64,000 nt of DNA from Cohaesibacter celericrescens (GCF_002866925.1 NZ_PKUQ01000009.1:1-64000), one strand, 5' to 3'; numbered from the stretch's first letter, positions 47,696 to 56,821 are shown. Notes: generated from the sequence alone by a model not told the origin. A program made the numbers and translations.

Positions 47696-48751
47696 TCAGC
47701 TGAACACCTGACCGTCGAATAGTTTTCTTGCTGTTCTCAAAAGAGCTGATTTAGTAACTTTGCCGTCACTGTCAAAGTCCAGAACCGTTGCGGTTTCACC
47801 GATAGGATGCTCTATTTTCAAGATCTTACTGCGGCCGTCAGGCATGACAGCCAATTGATGTGCAGGGCCTTTTTGCAAAGCGCAAGCGGTTGCAACGCTA
47901 ACCGCACCGAGCACGCCGATGGATGCGTGGCAACGGTGGGGAATGAAAGTGCGCGTAGAAATACATCCTCCCATGCGTGGAGAAGCCACCATGGTCATTT
48001 TGGGGACTGATTTCTCACGCACATCCCCCAAATTCATGCGTTTTCCTGCCTGAAGCCGGATGGATTCCAGTTTGGCCTTGAGTGCGTCATTTGCGTCTAG
48101 GGTTTCGCGGTCCTCATATCCACTGATACCCAGATCGCTGGCCGCGAGAACCACAACGGGCATGCCGTTGTCTATCATGGTCACTTCAATGTCATCAATG
48201 ACGTCGCTTTCATTGCCCGTGGGCAAAAGCGCGCCGCAGCTGGAGCCTTCTGTGTCTTTAAACGCCATTGGAATGGGAGCTGCAGTGCCGGGGACACCAT
48301 CAATGGCAGCGTCGCCGGCATATGAAACCTGACCACCGGGTGTTTCAACCGTCAAAATAGCGATCTGACCGGTATTCACCATATGAACTGCAACATTGGT
48401 TTGCGCCGGTTCTGCAGCCACCAGTCCGCGTTCGATGGCAAACGGGCCAACGGTGGCGAGCATATTGCCACAATTCTGGGAGTCCGAGACGATGGCCTGA
48501 TCGACAAATACCTGCAAAAACAGATAGTCAACATCCGCATCGCCTCGGTTGGACTTGCTCACCACAGCAATCTTGGAAGTCAAGGGATCTGCGCCACCAA
48601 GTCCGTCGATCTGGCGCGCATCGGGTGACCCCATGATAGCCAACAACACGGCATCCCGTTCTTGGGGATCAGACGGCAGATCATCAGCGAGAAAGACCCC
48701 GCCTTTTGAAGTGCCGCCGCGCATCCACATACAAGGCCAGGCGTTAGACAT
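47696..48751 (-). CDS. galD: 4-oxalomesaconate tautomerase (PrpF/GalD family)
   Basis: This is a diaminopimelate-epimerase-fold isomerase of the PrpF family, 351 residues. Seen: [19 protein letters not shown] at the start, [19 protein letters not shown] with the active-site Cys, and the C-terminal [19 protein letters not shown]. GalD/LigU isomerises oxalomesaconate between the lactonase/dioxygenase product and the form hydrated next. The 8-base overlap with the aldolase gene and the nearby hydratase favour this over PrpF proper (methylcitrate pathway), for which no partner genes are present. Confidence 0.85.
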   Translation of the reverse strand: MSNAWPCMWMRGGTSKGGVFLADDLPSDPQERDAVLLAIMGSPDARQIDGLGGADPLTSKIAVVSKSNRGDADVDYLFLQVFVDQAIVSDSQNCGNMLATVGPFAIERGLVAAEPAQTNVAVHMVNTGQIAILTVETPGGQVSYAGDAAIDGVPGTAAPIPMAFKDTEGSSCGALLPTGNESDVIDDIEVTMIDNGMPVVVLAASDLGISGYEDRETLDANDALKAKLESIRLQAGKRMNLGDVREKSVPKMTMVASPRMGGCISTRTFIPHRCHASIGVLGAVSVATACALQKGPAHQLAVMPDGRSKILKIEHPIGETATVLDFDSDGKVTKSALLRTARKLFDGQVFS

Positions 48752-49415
48752 ATTTCAGGCCCTTGGCTTTGAGCGCTTCGCGCATGCCATAAACGTCCAA
48801 CCCAACTTCTCCGGCAAGAAACCGAGCCCGATTACGGGCTTCTTTTTCTTCCCGTGCTTGGGATGCTTCTATGGCCTTGCCTACGGTCAACTGCGGCACA
48901 ATACAAACCCCGTCATCGTCTGCCACGATCACATCACCCGGGCTGATGTGTTGACCAGCGCAAACGATGGGTACATTGATGTCACCGAGGGATTCCTTGA
49001 CGGTGCCTTGTGCTGAGACAAAACGCGACCAGACTGGAAAATCCATTTCTTGAAGTTCTTTAAGGTCGCGCACACCGGCCTCGATGATCAGGCCCCGCAC
49101 ACCGCGCGCCTTCAGTGCTGTGGCAAACAATTCACCAAAATACCCAGCATCACTCAGGGACGTTGGCGCAATCACCAAAATATCGCCTTCGCGGCACTGT
49201 TCGACAACCACATGAATCATCCAGTTGTCAGCTGGAGGGATGGAAACGGTCACCGCATTGCCCGCAATACGGGCTCCAGGGTAGATAGGCCGCATATAGC
49301 TTTTTAGCAAACCCGTGCGTCCTTGCGCTTCATGCACGGTTGCGACACCAAACTTGGCAATCTTATCGACCTGCCCAAGAGGCGTTCTGTCAATATTCTG
49401 AACAACGACGGCCAT
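48744..49415 (-). CDS. galC: 4-carboxy-4-hydroxy-2-oxoadipate aldolase (RraA-like fold)
   Basis: This is a class II pyruvate aldolase of the HMG/CHA aldolase family with the RraA fold, 223 residues. Seen: [16 protein letters not shown] near the N-terminus and [23 protein letters not shown] with the conserved Arg and Asp that bind substrate and metal. [19 protein letters not shown] near residue 160 is the family signature. It cleaves carboxy-hydroxy-oxoadipate to pyruvate and oxaloacetate and usually decarboxylates oxaloacetate too. It is coupled to galB by a one-base overlap (TAATG). Confidence 0.9.
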   Translation of the reverse strand: MAVVVQNIDRTPLGQVDKIAKFGVATVHEAQGRTGLLKSYMRPIYPGARIAGNAVTVSIPPADNWMIHVVVEQCREGDILVIAPTSLSDAGYFGELFATALKARGVRGLIIEAGVRDLKELQEMDFPVWSRFVSAQGTVKESLGDINVPIVCAGQHISPGDVIVADDDGVCIVPQLTVGKAIEASQAREEKEARNRARFLAGEVGLDVYGMREALKAKGLKYV

Positions 49416-50149
49416 TACAACTCATCCACTGTGCGAGGGAAAACAGACTCAAAGCCTTCAGCATGAGTGGCCGCGCGCCCACCCGCCATGCCACCGGAGT
49501 TGCGGCGGAAATGGTTGCCGCGGTTTTCGGCGACGTTGGTGTAATAGTGCCAGAGATGTTCTTGACCCTGCATGCATTCGATTGCGGCCTTCTTTTTCTC
49601 CCAGACAGAGGAGATATCAAGGAACACATCTGGTTTCCAGTTCATGCGCTCGGTCTGATGCGGCTCGAACAGGTAAAGCTGCGGCGCACCAAGAACCTTC
49701 TCGCCGGGATTGTGACCCCAAGCCTGAGCAATCATGCGGGCTTCAAGGGCAATCTGGGTGGCGTACATATGGTCAGTGTTGTAAGGATCAAAGCGCGAAT
49801 GGCTCATCATGAAGTCGGGTTGAACGCTACGGATAACATCAACGAGACGATATTTTGCTTCGCGGTCAAGCTCAAGTGGGTAGTCCCCCAGATCAAAGAA
49901 CTGAATGTCAGCAACACCAAGTGCTTGGGCAGCATTCTCTGATTCTTTGCGCCTTTCGGTCTTGACCCGATCCAGCGTCATGCCCTGTTGTTTCCACAAT
50001 TTTGCACTTTCGCCGCGTTCACCGTAGGAAAGACAAACGACTGTCACGTCGTAGCCTTTATCGGCATGAAGTGCGATGGCTCCGCCGCAGCGCCAGACGA
50101 AATCAGCTGAATGGGCGCTGATGACCAGAGCTGTTTTTTTATCCTTCAT
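49415..50149 (-). CDS. galB: 4-oxalomesaconate hydratase (PIG-L/LmbE fold)
   Basis: This is a 244-residue zinc protein of the PIG-L deacetylase fold. [23 protein letters not shown] carries the metal-binding region: the usual AHPDD loop reads AHSAD, as expected for the GalB branch, which hydrates oxalomesaconate instead of deacetylating. [12 protein letters not shown] supplies the second metal motif. ATG 50149 is preceded by GGAGG. It is the first gene of the operon galB-galC-galD-TAXI-TRAP-ligI. Assignment as hydratase rests on family knowledge of Pseudomonas GalB plus context. Confidence 0.87.
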   Translation of the reverse strand: MKDKKTALVISAHSADFVWRCGGAIALHADKGYDVTVVCLSYGERGESAKLWKQQGMTLDRVKTERRKESENAAQALGVADIQFFDLGDYPLELDREAKYRLVDVIRSVQPDFMMSHSRFDPYNTDHMYATQIALEARMIAQAWGHNPGEKVLGAPQLYLFEPHQTERMNWKPDVFLDISSVWEKKKAAIECMQGQEHLWHYYTNVAENRGNHFRRNSGGMAGGRAATHAEGFESVFPRTVDEL

Positions 50150-50266
50150 TAAGTCCTCCGCAAAGCAATTGACTGTCTTCAGTCGGTCTTGAGTTTCTTG
50201 ATCAAACAATAGGGTGTGATCGGCAGAGAAGACCAATTCAAAGGCTGTTGCCTGAATTTTGAATTA

Positions 50267-50387
50267 TTCATTTTATGAAATTGTCTTCATCCAAAATAGG
50301 TCAGCAATGCTTACTTAAATTATCAAAACATTGATTTAATTGCATACTTATGGCTATAAAGAGCAGGTGTTTCATAAGTAATATGAA
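50267..50387. promoter_or_regulatory. Two TTCAT-n-ATGAA inverted repeats between galB and its LysR gene
   Basis: TTCATTTTATGAA (50267-50279) and TTCATAAGTAATATGAA (50371-50387) are both perfect inverted repeats sharing TTCAT/ATGAA arms. One lies near the galB side and one directly before the lysR start, about ten turns apart. This is a plausible activation/autoregulation layout for the LysR protein. The region is AT-rich, so chance occurrence of one copy is possible. Confidence 0.5.
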
Positions 50388-50403
50388 TAGAAGGTGCGGT
50401 TAA

Positions 50404-51576
50404 ATGCTCAGTCTCAAGGCCTATCATGTTTTTGAAAGCATTTTTCGGTTTGGCAGCATTACCGATGCCAGCAAGCATATTAATGTATCTCAACCAGCTA
50501 TGACGCAAAGCCTTCTTAAGCTGGAAGCGGCACTGGGTGTCGGCCTGTTCGATCGCAAAAAGGGCATGGCTCCCACCAAGGCAAGCAAAATTTTTCATAC
50601 CCATATTGAAACGGGCCTTGCCCACCTACGAACAGCGGTTGGCGTTTGTGCGGCTAAAGAGGAGAAGGCCAATCCCCATCTCTATCGACAGATTTCATTG
50701 AGCCAGCTCAAATGTCTGCATGCGACATTTGAAGGTGGGAGCTTTAAGAGCGCCGCCCAGTCTTGCGGCCTAACCTTACCCACGGTGCATCGCTCGTTTC
50801 GGTCACTGGAGGCACTGCTGGGCGTGAAACTGGCGGAAACGCGGCCCAACAGCGTGCGGCGCAACACCGAGGGAGAAATCTTCTACAATTGGACTAAACT
50901 GGCTTTTCGTGAGTTCCGACAGGCGCAGTCGGATTTGGACGGATGGAAGGGGAGCTATAGAGAGACATTCACCGTGGGGGCTTTGCCTCTCGTGCAATCT
51001 TCCATCCTGCCCAAAGCGGTGCTAGCCTTCTCGCAGGAGTTTCCCCATGTCACGGTCGCGGTGTTCGATGGAACCTATCAGAGCATGGTGCGCCAAATGC
51101 AGCGCGGAGAAATTGACTTTATAATCGGCGCATTGCGTGGCGAAGGGTTGGCTGAACATATAGAACAGGTTCCGCTGTTTGATGATGAGCTGATTGTTAT
51201 CAGCCGCGTCGGTCATCCTCTCACCAAGCTGCGAACGATAACAAAGAGGGATTTGGCGGCCTATCCTTGGGTCATGCCGAGAAAGGGATCGCCTTCCAGA
51301 GCCTATTTTGATCGTTTTTATGATGATCTTGGGCGCTCTTCTGAGTTGCAATATCCTATTGAAACCGGCTCCTTCAGCCTATTGCGCTGCCTACTTCAGG
51401 AAAGCGACCGCTTAAGTGTGATATCGGCGCAGCAGGCCCATTATGAATTGAGCAGCAAGCAATTATCCAAGGTCGATTATGCATTGGACCAGAGCACGAG
51501 GACCATAGGCTACAGTCATCGCAGTGGCTGGCAAAACAGCTTGCCACAGAAAAGGTTCCTGCAGCTTCTGAGCTGA
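50404..51576 (+). CDS. LysR-type regulator with two N-terminal helix-turn-helix domains
   Basis: At 390 residues this is about 90 longer than a normal LysR protein. Residues 1-75 form a first LysR DNA-binding domain (FGSITDASKHINVSQPAMTQ, SLLKLEAALGVGLFDR). Residues about 95-160 repeat the same fold (GGSFKSAAQSCGLTLPTVHR, SFRSLEALLGVKLAETR). The effector-binding domain follows from about 186 (FTVGALPLVQSSILPKAVL). The repeat is visible by eye from the paired LE-LLGV motifs. It is divergent from the galBCD-TRAP-ligI operon, so it probably controls it in response to a pathway intermediate. Confidence 0.9.
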   Translation: MLSLKAYHVFESIFRFGSITDASKHINVSQPAMTQSLLKLEAALGVGLFDRKKGMAPTKASKIFHTHIETGLAHLRTAVGVCAAKEEKANPHLYRQISLSQLKCLHATFEGGSFKSAAQSCGLTLPTVHRSFRSLEALLGVKLAETRPNSVRRNTEGEIFYNWTKLAFREFRQAQSDLDGWKGSYRETFTVGALPLVQSSILPKAVLAFSQEFPHVTVAVFDGTYQSMVRQMQRGEIDFIIGALRGEGLAEHIEQVPLFDDELIVISRVGHPLTKLRTITKRDLAAYPWVMPRKGSPSRAYFDRFYDDLGRSSELQYPIETGSFSLLRCLLQESDRLSVISAQQAHYELSSKQLSKVDYALDQSTRTIGYSHRSGWQNSLPQKRFLQLLS

Positions 51577-51702
51577 CTTTTAGGTGAAAACCATGCGGAC
51601 GGGTTTGGGCCTTGGTTTTGACTCTTCAGAACCGGTTATGGACTGCCCTTTCTTCAACAAAGGATGCTGCGCGCGTTGCCCGTGTGATTTGGTTTGACAT
51701 TT

Positions 51703-51789
51703 AAACATTGGATGAATTTTTGATAATTCATCGAAATTTTCAAATTACATTGACATTGTAGCTGAAAACCGCATAAACATAGGATGAAT
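51703..51789 (+). promoter_or_regulatory. Operator cluster and promoter before uxaA
   Basis: AAACATTGGATGAAT (51703-51717), an inverted ATTCATC (51726-51732) and AAACATAGGATGAAT (51775-51789) lie ahead of uxaA. TTGACA at 51750-51755 followed 16 bases later by CATAAA may be the promoter, with the last operator copy overlapping the -10 and start region. The same 15-base motif recurs at two other promoters of this regulon and probably binds the GntR-type regulator encoded at 58206-58931. Confidence 0.7.
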
Positions 51790-51847
51790 ATGTCGGCGTT
51801 CAAAGAAGGCCTCAACAAGTGAATGCATTCCTTACAAGGGCAGTTTT

Positions 51848-53386
51848 ATGATTGATCAAGCTCCTATTGTTCTTAATCCGGTTGATACGATAGCGATTTT
51901 GCCCAAAGGGGCCAAGAAGGGCGATGATCCTTTAGGGCTTGGGACGGCTTTGCCTGCCAATATCATGGCGGGCCATAAGCTTGCACGAGTCGCTCATAAA
52001 ACGGGGGATCAGATCCTCAAATTCGGCCAGATTATCGGCATTGCGACGCAGGATATTGCGGCCGGAGACCATGTGCATTCGCATAATTGTGTCTTCTCTG
52101 ATCACGGTCAGGATTATCAGGTCGGGTGCGATCTGGAGCTGGCCAAGGCGGCCATTCCGCAGCTGGAAGCGCGTGAGTTTATGGGCTTCCGCCGAGCCAA
52201 TGGCCAGTTTGGTACTCGCAATTATATCGCGCTATGTGCGACAGTGAACTGCTCGGCAACAGTTATTCGCAAAGCGGCTCATGAGCTGGAAGTGTCTGGT
52301 GCTCTTGAGCCTTATGCCAATGTTGATGGCGTGGTGGCCTTTGCCCACGGCACGGGTTGCGGCATGAACAATCAGGGCACCGGTTTTGAGATTCTGCAGC
52401 GTGTGCTGTGGGGCCATGCGACCCATCCCAATGTCGGGGCGGCGATTTTTGTCGGCCTTGGCTGTGAAGTGATGCAGATCGCGCGCATGAAAGACGTGTT
52501 TGACGCCTCCAACGGCGCGTTGATGGAGCATTTCCACCACCTGACCATTCAGGAGACCGGCGGTACGCGGGCCACCATTGATGCGATCAAGGCCAAGGTT
52601 CTGGAGCTTCTGCCCGAAGTGAACAAAAACGGGCGTGAGCCATGCCCTGCGTCAGAGCTGAAGATTGCGCTGCAATGTGGCGGCTCGGACGGGTTCTCCG
52701 GCATCACTGCCAATCCGGCGCTGGGCGTGACCTCCGATCTGCTGGTCGGCCTTGGTGCAACGTCGATTCTGTCAGAAACCCCGGAAATTTATGGCGCCGA
52801 ACAGCTGTTGCTTCGCCGCGCAGAAAGCAAAGACATTGCCGACAAGCTTATCAACCAGATCAAGTGGTGGGAAGCTTATGTGGCAATGCACAAGGGCAGT
52901 CTGGACAACAATCCAAGCCCGGGCAACAAGGCGGGTGGTTTGACCACCATTTTGGAAAAATCTCTTGGTGCTGTTGCCAAAGCAGGGGCCTCGCCACTGA
53001 CGGCAGTTTATGACTATGCCGAGACCGTCACTGCGCATGGTTTTGTCTATATGGATACACCCGGCTATGACCCGGTTTGTGCAACGGGCCAGATTGCTGG
53101 CGGGGCGCATATGGTGGTCTTCACCACCGGTCGCGGCTCAGCTTTTGGTTCCAAACCTGCTCCGACCATCAAGGTTGCCACCAATGATGTGCTGTTTGCC
53201 GCAATGCCCGACGATATGGACGTCAATTGCGGAGACATCCTGTCCCAAGGCGTGTCGCTGGAAGACAAAGGCGCAGAAATGCTGGAGATGATCCTTGCAG
53301 TTGCCTCGGGGCAGAAAACCAAGTCCGAAGAACTGGGCCTGGGCGACAATGAATTTGTGCCTTGGCAGGTCGGCGCGGTGATGTAA
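51848..53386 (+). CDS. uxaA: Altronate dehydratase
   Basis: UxaA dehydrates D-altronate to 2-keto-3-deoxygluconate in galacturonate catabolism. This is the full-length fused form of 512 residues: an N-terminal SAF domain (about 1-95, with GQIIGIATQDIAAGDHVHSHN) and the iron-dependent catalytic domain (GFRRANGQFGTRNYIAL onward). Conserved Cys residues are in VNCSAT, GTGCGMNNQGTG and VGLGCEVMQI. It precedes uxaB by 64 bases and is controlled by the operator cluster upstream. The product would go to KDG kinase and aldolase, which are not in this window. Confidence 0.95.
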   Translation: MIDQAPIVLNPVDTIAILPKGAKKGDDPLGLGTALPANIMAGHKLARVAHKTGDQILKFGQIIGIATQDIAAGDHVHSHNCVFSDHGQDYQVGCDLELAKAAIPQLEAREFMGFRRANGQFGTRNYIALCATVNCSATVIRKAAHELEVSGALEPYANVDGVVAFAHGTGCGMNNQGTGFEILQRVLWGHATHPNVGAAIFVGLGCEVMQIARMKDVFDASNGALMEHFHHLTIQETGGTRATIDAIKAKVLELLPEVNKNGREPCPASELKIALQCGGSDGFSGITANPALGVTSDLLVGLGATSILSETPEIYGAEQLLLRRAESKDIADKLINQIKWWEAYVAMHKGSLDNNPSPGNKAGGLTTILEKSLGAVAKAGASPLTAVYDYAETVTAHGFVYMDTPGYDPVCATGQIAGGAHMVVFTTGRGSAFGSKPAPTIKVATNDVLFAAMPDDMDVNCGDILSQGVSLEDKGAEMLEMILAVASGQKTKSEELGLGDNEFVPWQVGAVM

Positions 53387-53450
53387 ACGCCGCCGCCACA
53401 TGCAGACCAAGTGCAACCATCGGCAATAAAGAATAAAAGGATAAAGACAC

Positions 53451-54920
53451 ATGCAGCGGGTGAATGAGAGCAATCTTGGTGGTCGGCCTCGTCCGACCGA
53501 ACGCATCATTCAGTTTGGTGAAGGCAATTTTTTGCGCGCCTTTATGGACTGGAAGATCGATCGCATGAATGAAGACTGTGGCAGCGACTATGGCGTTGTC
53601 ATTGTTCGCCCGATTGATGGTGGTGTCCCGATCTCGCTGAATGATAGCGATGGAGTCTATACGGTGCTGTCCCGCGGCGTTGGTGGCGATGGGCAGGCGG
53701 CCTCCGATGCGCGCTTGATTGCGGCGGTGCGTCGTGAGCTTAATGCAGTCAAACAATGGGACGATGTTCTGGGTCTGGCGCGCAACACCGATTTTGTGGC
53801 TGTGATCTCCAACACCACTGAGGCTGGCATTGTCTATGATGCAAGCTGTCGTGCGGATCAAACTCCGCCGACCAGCTTTCCTGCCAAAGTGACAAGGATG
53901 TTGCTGGAACGCTTCAATAATTGTGGCGAGAAAGACGCACCGGGCTTTCATTTTCTGCCCTGCGAGCTGATTGACAAAAACGGCAACAATCTTGAAAAGA
54001 TCGTGCATCAGCATGCGACCGATTGGGCGCTGGGTGCGGATTTCATTGGCTGGCTCAAAAGCAAGAATGCTTTCTACAACACCTTGGTTGACCGCATTGT
54101 GCCCGGCTTCCCGCGGGATGAAGTGGAGAGCATTGAAGCGGAACTTGGTTATCATGATCCGCTGATGGTGACGGCAGAGCTGTTCCACTTCCTTGTCATC
54201 GAAAAACGCGACGATCAGCCAGATCTGGTTTTGCCGATGGCTGACAAAGACGCTGGCACCTTGATTGTTCCCAGTGCCGATGGATACAAAGAACGCAAGG
54301 TTGCCATTCTCAACGGCGCCCACACCGGTCTTTGCCCGCTCGCGCTGATTTCCAATACCGTGTCGGTGAAGGAGGCAATGGATAATGGCGCAGCGTCGCG
54401 CTTTCTGGATGCGATGCTGGGTCAAGAAATCATTCCCTATCTGTCCCTGCCAAAAGAAGAATTGGCCGCGTTCAGTGCCGAGGTTCTGCGCCGCTTTGCC
54501 AACCCGTTCATTCTGCACCGCTGGCATGATATCTCGCTGAATGGTTTGGCCAAGTTCCACACGCGCAATCTGCCGCGATTTGAAGCTGCCATGGCTGCCA
54601 CCGGCAAACCGCCGCGCTGTATGAGCCTGTCGATTGCGGCCTGGCTTGTGTTCTACACCGGTGACTTTGCTGCCAGTGGTGATCTGCCGCCACGCGACGG
54701 GGATGATGTCATCGCCCTGATGCAACAGATCGGTGCCATCAAAGACAAGGGCGGTATTGCGGCTATGGTCAGTGCCTTTTTGGAAAATGAAACCATCTGG
54801 GGCAAAAACTTGGCCAGCGATGACCTCGTCGCCACAGTAACCCAAGCATACGAATTCCTGACAAAATCCCAAAATGGTGAACCATTCTCCCTCGATCGTC
54901 TCGATCAATGGATTGCCTAG
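53451..54920 (+). CDS. uxaB: Tagaturonate reductase (mannitol dehydrogenase family)
   Basis: This is an NAD(H)-dependent long-chain polyol dehydrogenase of 489 residues reducing D-tagaturonate to D-altronate. Seen: IIQFGEGNFLRAFMDWKIDRMNE (nucleotide loop, near residue 20), VISNTTEAGIVYD, the catalytic-type LPCELIDKNGNNLEKIV, and NGAHTGLCPLALIS. This fits UxaB better than fructuronate reductase UxuB because it pairs with uxaA and has the tagaturonate-type N-terminus. It is followed by a strong terminator. An uronate isomerase (UxaC) gene is not in the window. Confidence 0.9.
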   Translation: MQRVNESNLGGRPRPTERIIQFGEGNFLRAFMDWKIDRMNEDCGSDYGVVIVRPIDGGVPISLNDSDGVYTVLSRGVGGDGQAASDARLIAAVRRELNAVKQWDDVLGLARNTDFVAVISNTTEAGIVYDASCRADQTPPTSFPAKVTRMLLERFNNCGEKDAPGFHFLPCELIDKNGNNLEKIVHQHATDWALGADFIGWLKSKNAFYNTLVDRIVPGFPRDEVESIEAELGYHDPLMVTAELFHFLVIEKRDDQPDLVLPMADKDAGTLIVPSADGYKERKVAILNGAHTGLCPLALISNTVSVKEAMDNGAASRFLDAMLGQEIIPYLSLPKEELAAFSAEVLRRFANPFILHRWHDISLNGLAKFHTRNLPRFEAAMAATGKPPRCMSLSIAAWLVFYTGDFAASGDLPPRDGDDVIALMQQIGAIKDKGGIAAMVSAFLENETIWGKNLASDDLVATVTQAYEFLTKSQNGEPFSLDRLDQWIA

Positions 54921-54962
54921 TCTTCGACTGTACCGGTTTTTGCGCTGCTATTAGCCTGCATG

Positions 54963-54998
54963 ACCCTTCTCTGCCACAGCAGGGAAGGGTTTTTGTTT
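54963..54998 (+). terminator. Rho-independent terminator after uxaB
   Basis: A 12-base-pair stem (ACCCTTCTCTGC with GCAGGGAAGGGT, one G-U pair) with a CACA loop is followed by TTTTGTTT. It separates uxaAB from the TRAP transporter genes, which have their own operator region. Confidence 0.92.
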
Positions 54999-55105
54999 GT
55001 GCGGGTGACTGGCTGCTTGTCGGTTACGCTTCACTTTGATTGTGCAATTCTACGATTTCCCTCGATACGAGTGAAAGGTGGGATGTTTGTTTCCGAATAT
55101 ACAAT

Positions 55106-55193
55106 AAACATGGGATGTATCAGGGTAATATTAGGAAAAATGGCTGAAATTAATTGACATCCTACCCTTTTATATGAAAAACATAGGATGTTA
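55106..55193 (+). promoter_or_regulatory. Operator copies before the TRAP transporter genes
   Basis: AAACATGGGATGTAT (55106-55120) and AAACATAGGATGTTA (55179-55193) match the motif found before uxaA. The second forms an inverted repeat with ACATCCTA at 55157-55164 (partner arm TAGGATGT at 55184-55191). TTGACA at 55154-55159 may be a -35 element, but no well-spaced -10 was identified. The rest of the 300-base gap after uxaB holds only the terminator. Confidence 0.65.
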
Positions 55194-55273
55194 TTATTTG
55201 CGATGGAAACTGATCCTCGACGCCGATGCCGGCCGGAATGGCGGTTTCAATGACCATGGAAATGGGAGGTACT

Positions 55274-56248
55274 ATGAAAAATATACTCAAGTATACGATG
55301 GCTGCCGCATTTGCGATGACCACGATGTTCAGCGCGGCTTTGGCAGATGTCACCATCAAAGTGGCTTATGAAAACAATCCCGGTGAGCCAGTCGATTTGG
55401 TCGTCAACGAATGGGCCAAAATGCTGAAAGAACGCAGCAATGGCACCATCACTCTTGAGCTGTATCCTAGCTCCCAGTTGGGGTCCAAGCAGGACGTTAC
55501 CGAGCAAGCCATGCTAGGTTCAAACGTCATCACCATCAGTGATGTGGGTTTCCTTGCGGACTTTGTCCCTGATCTTGGCATTCTGTTTGGCCCATATTTG
55601 AGCGACAGCCCAGAAAAACTCTTTGCTATCTATGAAAGCGACTGGTTCAAAGAAAAAGAAAAAGAACTGGCTGACAAAGGCATTCATCTGGTTATGAAGA
55701 ACTACCTTTATGGTGTTCGTCATTTGATTGCGACACGTCCGGTGAATACGCCTGCTGATATGAAGGGTATGAAAATCCGTACTCCAAATAACATCATGCA
55801 GATCAAAGCTATTGAAGCTATGGGTGGCACAGCAACACCAATGCCACTTGGCGAAGCCTACACAGCAATGTCTCAGGGCATTATCGATGGTGTCGAAAAC
55901 CCTCTCGCGGTTATCTATGGTGCAAAATTCCAGGAAGAAGCCAAATATCTCAGCATGATTGGTTACCTTCTGAACACCTCACAGTTCATCGGTGGCGAAG
56001 CTTTCTTCCAAACACTTAGCGAAGAAGACAGTGCCCTTATTCATGAAACAGCTTACGAAGCCGGTCTTTACAGCCAAAAATTGGCAGCAGAATCGGATGC
56101 TGGTTTTATCGAAAAATTCAAAGAAGCCGGTGTTGAAGTGATCTATCCCGATCAAGCCCCGTTCCGGGATGCTGCACTTGCGGTCTACTCTCAGTTCCCT
56201 GAGTGGAGCGATGGCCTCTATGAGAAAATCCAGTCTCAGCTTAAATAA
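55274..56248 (+). CDS. dctP: TRAP transporter substrate-binding protein DctP
   Basis: This is a periplasmic receptor of 324 residues with signal peptide MKNILKYTMAAAFAMTTMFS (cleaved about ALA-DV). Seen: NGTITLELYPSSQLGSKQDVTEQ, the central MKGMKIRTPNNIMQIKAIEAMGG and the MPLGEAYTAMSQGIIDGVENP signature of DctP proteins, whose Arg binds a carboxylate. ATG 55274 has GGGAGG. In context the cargo is a hexuronate or aldonate. It is separated from dctQ by a hairpin that would keep receptor mRNA in excess. Confidence 0.93.
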   Translation: MKNILKYTMAAAFAMTTMFSAALADVTIKVAYENNPGEPVDLVVNEWAKMLKERSNGTITLELYPSSQLGSKQDVTEQAMLGSNVITISDVGFLADFVPDLGILFGPYLSDSPEKLFAIYESDWFKEKEKELADKGIHLVMKNYLYGVRHLIATRPVNTPADMKGMKIRTPNNIMQIKAIEAMGGTATPMPLGEAYTAMSQGIIDGVENPLAVIYGAKFQEEAKYLSMIGYLLNTSQFIGGEAFFQTLSEEDSALIHETAYEAGLYSQKLAAESDAGFIEKFKEAGVEVIYPDQAPFRDAALAVYSQFPEWSDGLYEKIQSQLK

Positions 56249-56270
56249 GCGCCAGACTGCAACAATTTAG

Positions 56271-56304
56271 AGCCTGCCACTGCCGAAAGTGGCAGGCTTT
56301 TCTC
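56271..56304 (+). terminator. Hairpin between dctP and dctQ (partial terminator)
   Basis: An 11-base-pair perfect stem (AGCCTGCCACT with AGTGGCAGGCT) with a GCCGAA loop is followed by TTTCTC. It has the form of an intrinsic terminator inside the operon. Attenuation here would give more receptor than permease; complete termination is unlikely because no separate promoter for dctQM is evident. Confidence 0.75.
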
Positions 56305-56332
56305 TAAAGCCCACTGAGAAGGGACAACTTAA

Positions 56333-56821
56333 ATGACCTTCATGCGTCGGATTTTCACTGTTCTGCTTGGTTTGCCTCTCGCCTATCTCGTTCTTGCTAC
56401 GTCCTATTCTGTGTTTATGCGTTATTGGATGGAAGCCCCCGTTCACTGGATGGAAGAGACCTCGGGTCTTGCCATGATCTGGGTTGTGATGATTGGCGCC
56501 ATGTGCGCTGAGCGAGACGGCGACAATTTGTCAATCGCGGTGTTGATCGAAATGATGAACAAAAAAATGCAGCGCGTTTTTATCATTCTCGTGTCATTGG
56601 TTTCGATCGGAATGCTGCTGTATCTTGCCTATCTTGGTAACAATTTGGCCAATCGCGTTGCCTTCAAGCTGACCGGTGTTTTGAAGCTGTCCTGGTACTG
56701 GATCGACATCGCCGTACCCGTAGGGATGATAGGTTCCGCCATTTTTATCGCTATACGTCTCGTCAGCTATCTGCGCACCGGTGAGCTGGACGAACACAAA
56801 GAAGAAGGAGGAGCAGCATGA
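56333..56821 (+). CDS. dctQ: TRAP transporter small permease DctQ
   Basis: This is a four-helix inner-membrane protein of 162 residues. The conserved SVFMRYWMEAPVHWMEETSGLAMIWVVMIGAM region, with the acidic pair before the second helix, and CAERDGDNLSI are typical of DctQ. It is joined to dctM by a four-base overlap and preceded by an AGAAGGGA site. Confidence 0.9.
   Translation: MTFMRRIFTVLLGLPLAYLVLATSYSVFMRYWMEAPVHWMEETSGLAMIWVVMIGAMCAERDGDNLSIAVLIEMMNKKMQRVFIILVSLVSIGMLLYLAYLGNNLANRVAFKLTGVLKLSWYWIDIAVPVGMIGSAIFIAIRLVSYLRTGELDEHKEEGGAA

Noticed and set aside
47696..48751. Annotation as PrpF of the methylcitrate cycle
   Set aside because: No prpC, prpB or acnD neighbours; the adjacent aldolase, hydratase and lactonase genes point to the oxalomesaconate tautomerase role.
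49415..50149. Annotation as a PIG-L sugar deacetylase
   Set aside because: The metal loop departs from AHPDD and the gene is coupled to the aldolase and tautomerase of the oxalomesaconate pathway, as GalB is.
53223..54908. 561-codon open frame antisense to uxaB
   Set aside because: A shadow of the real gene: the plus-strand frame has clear UxaB motifs, while the antisense product has none and ends inside uxaA.
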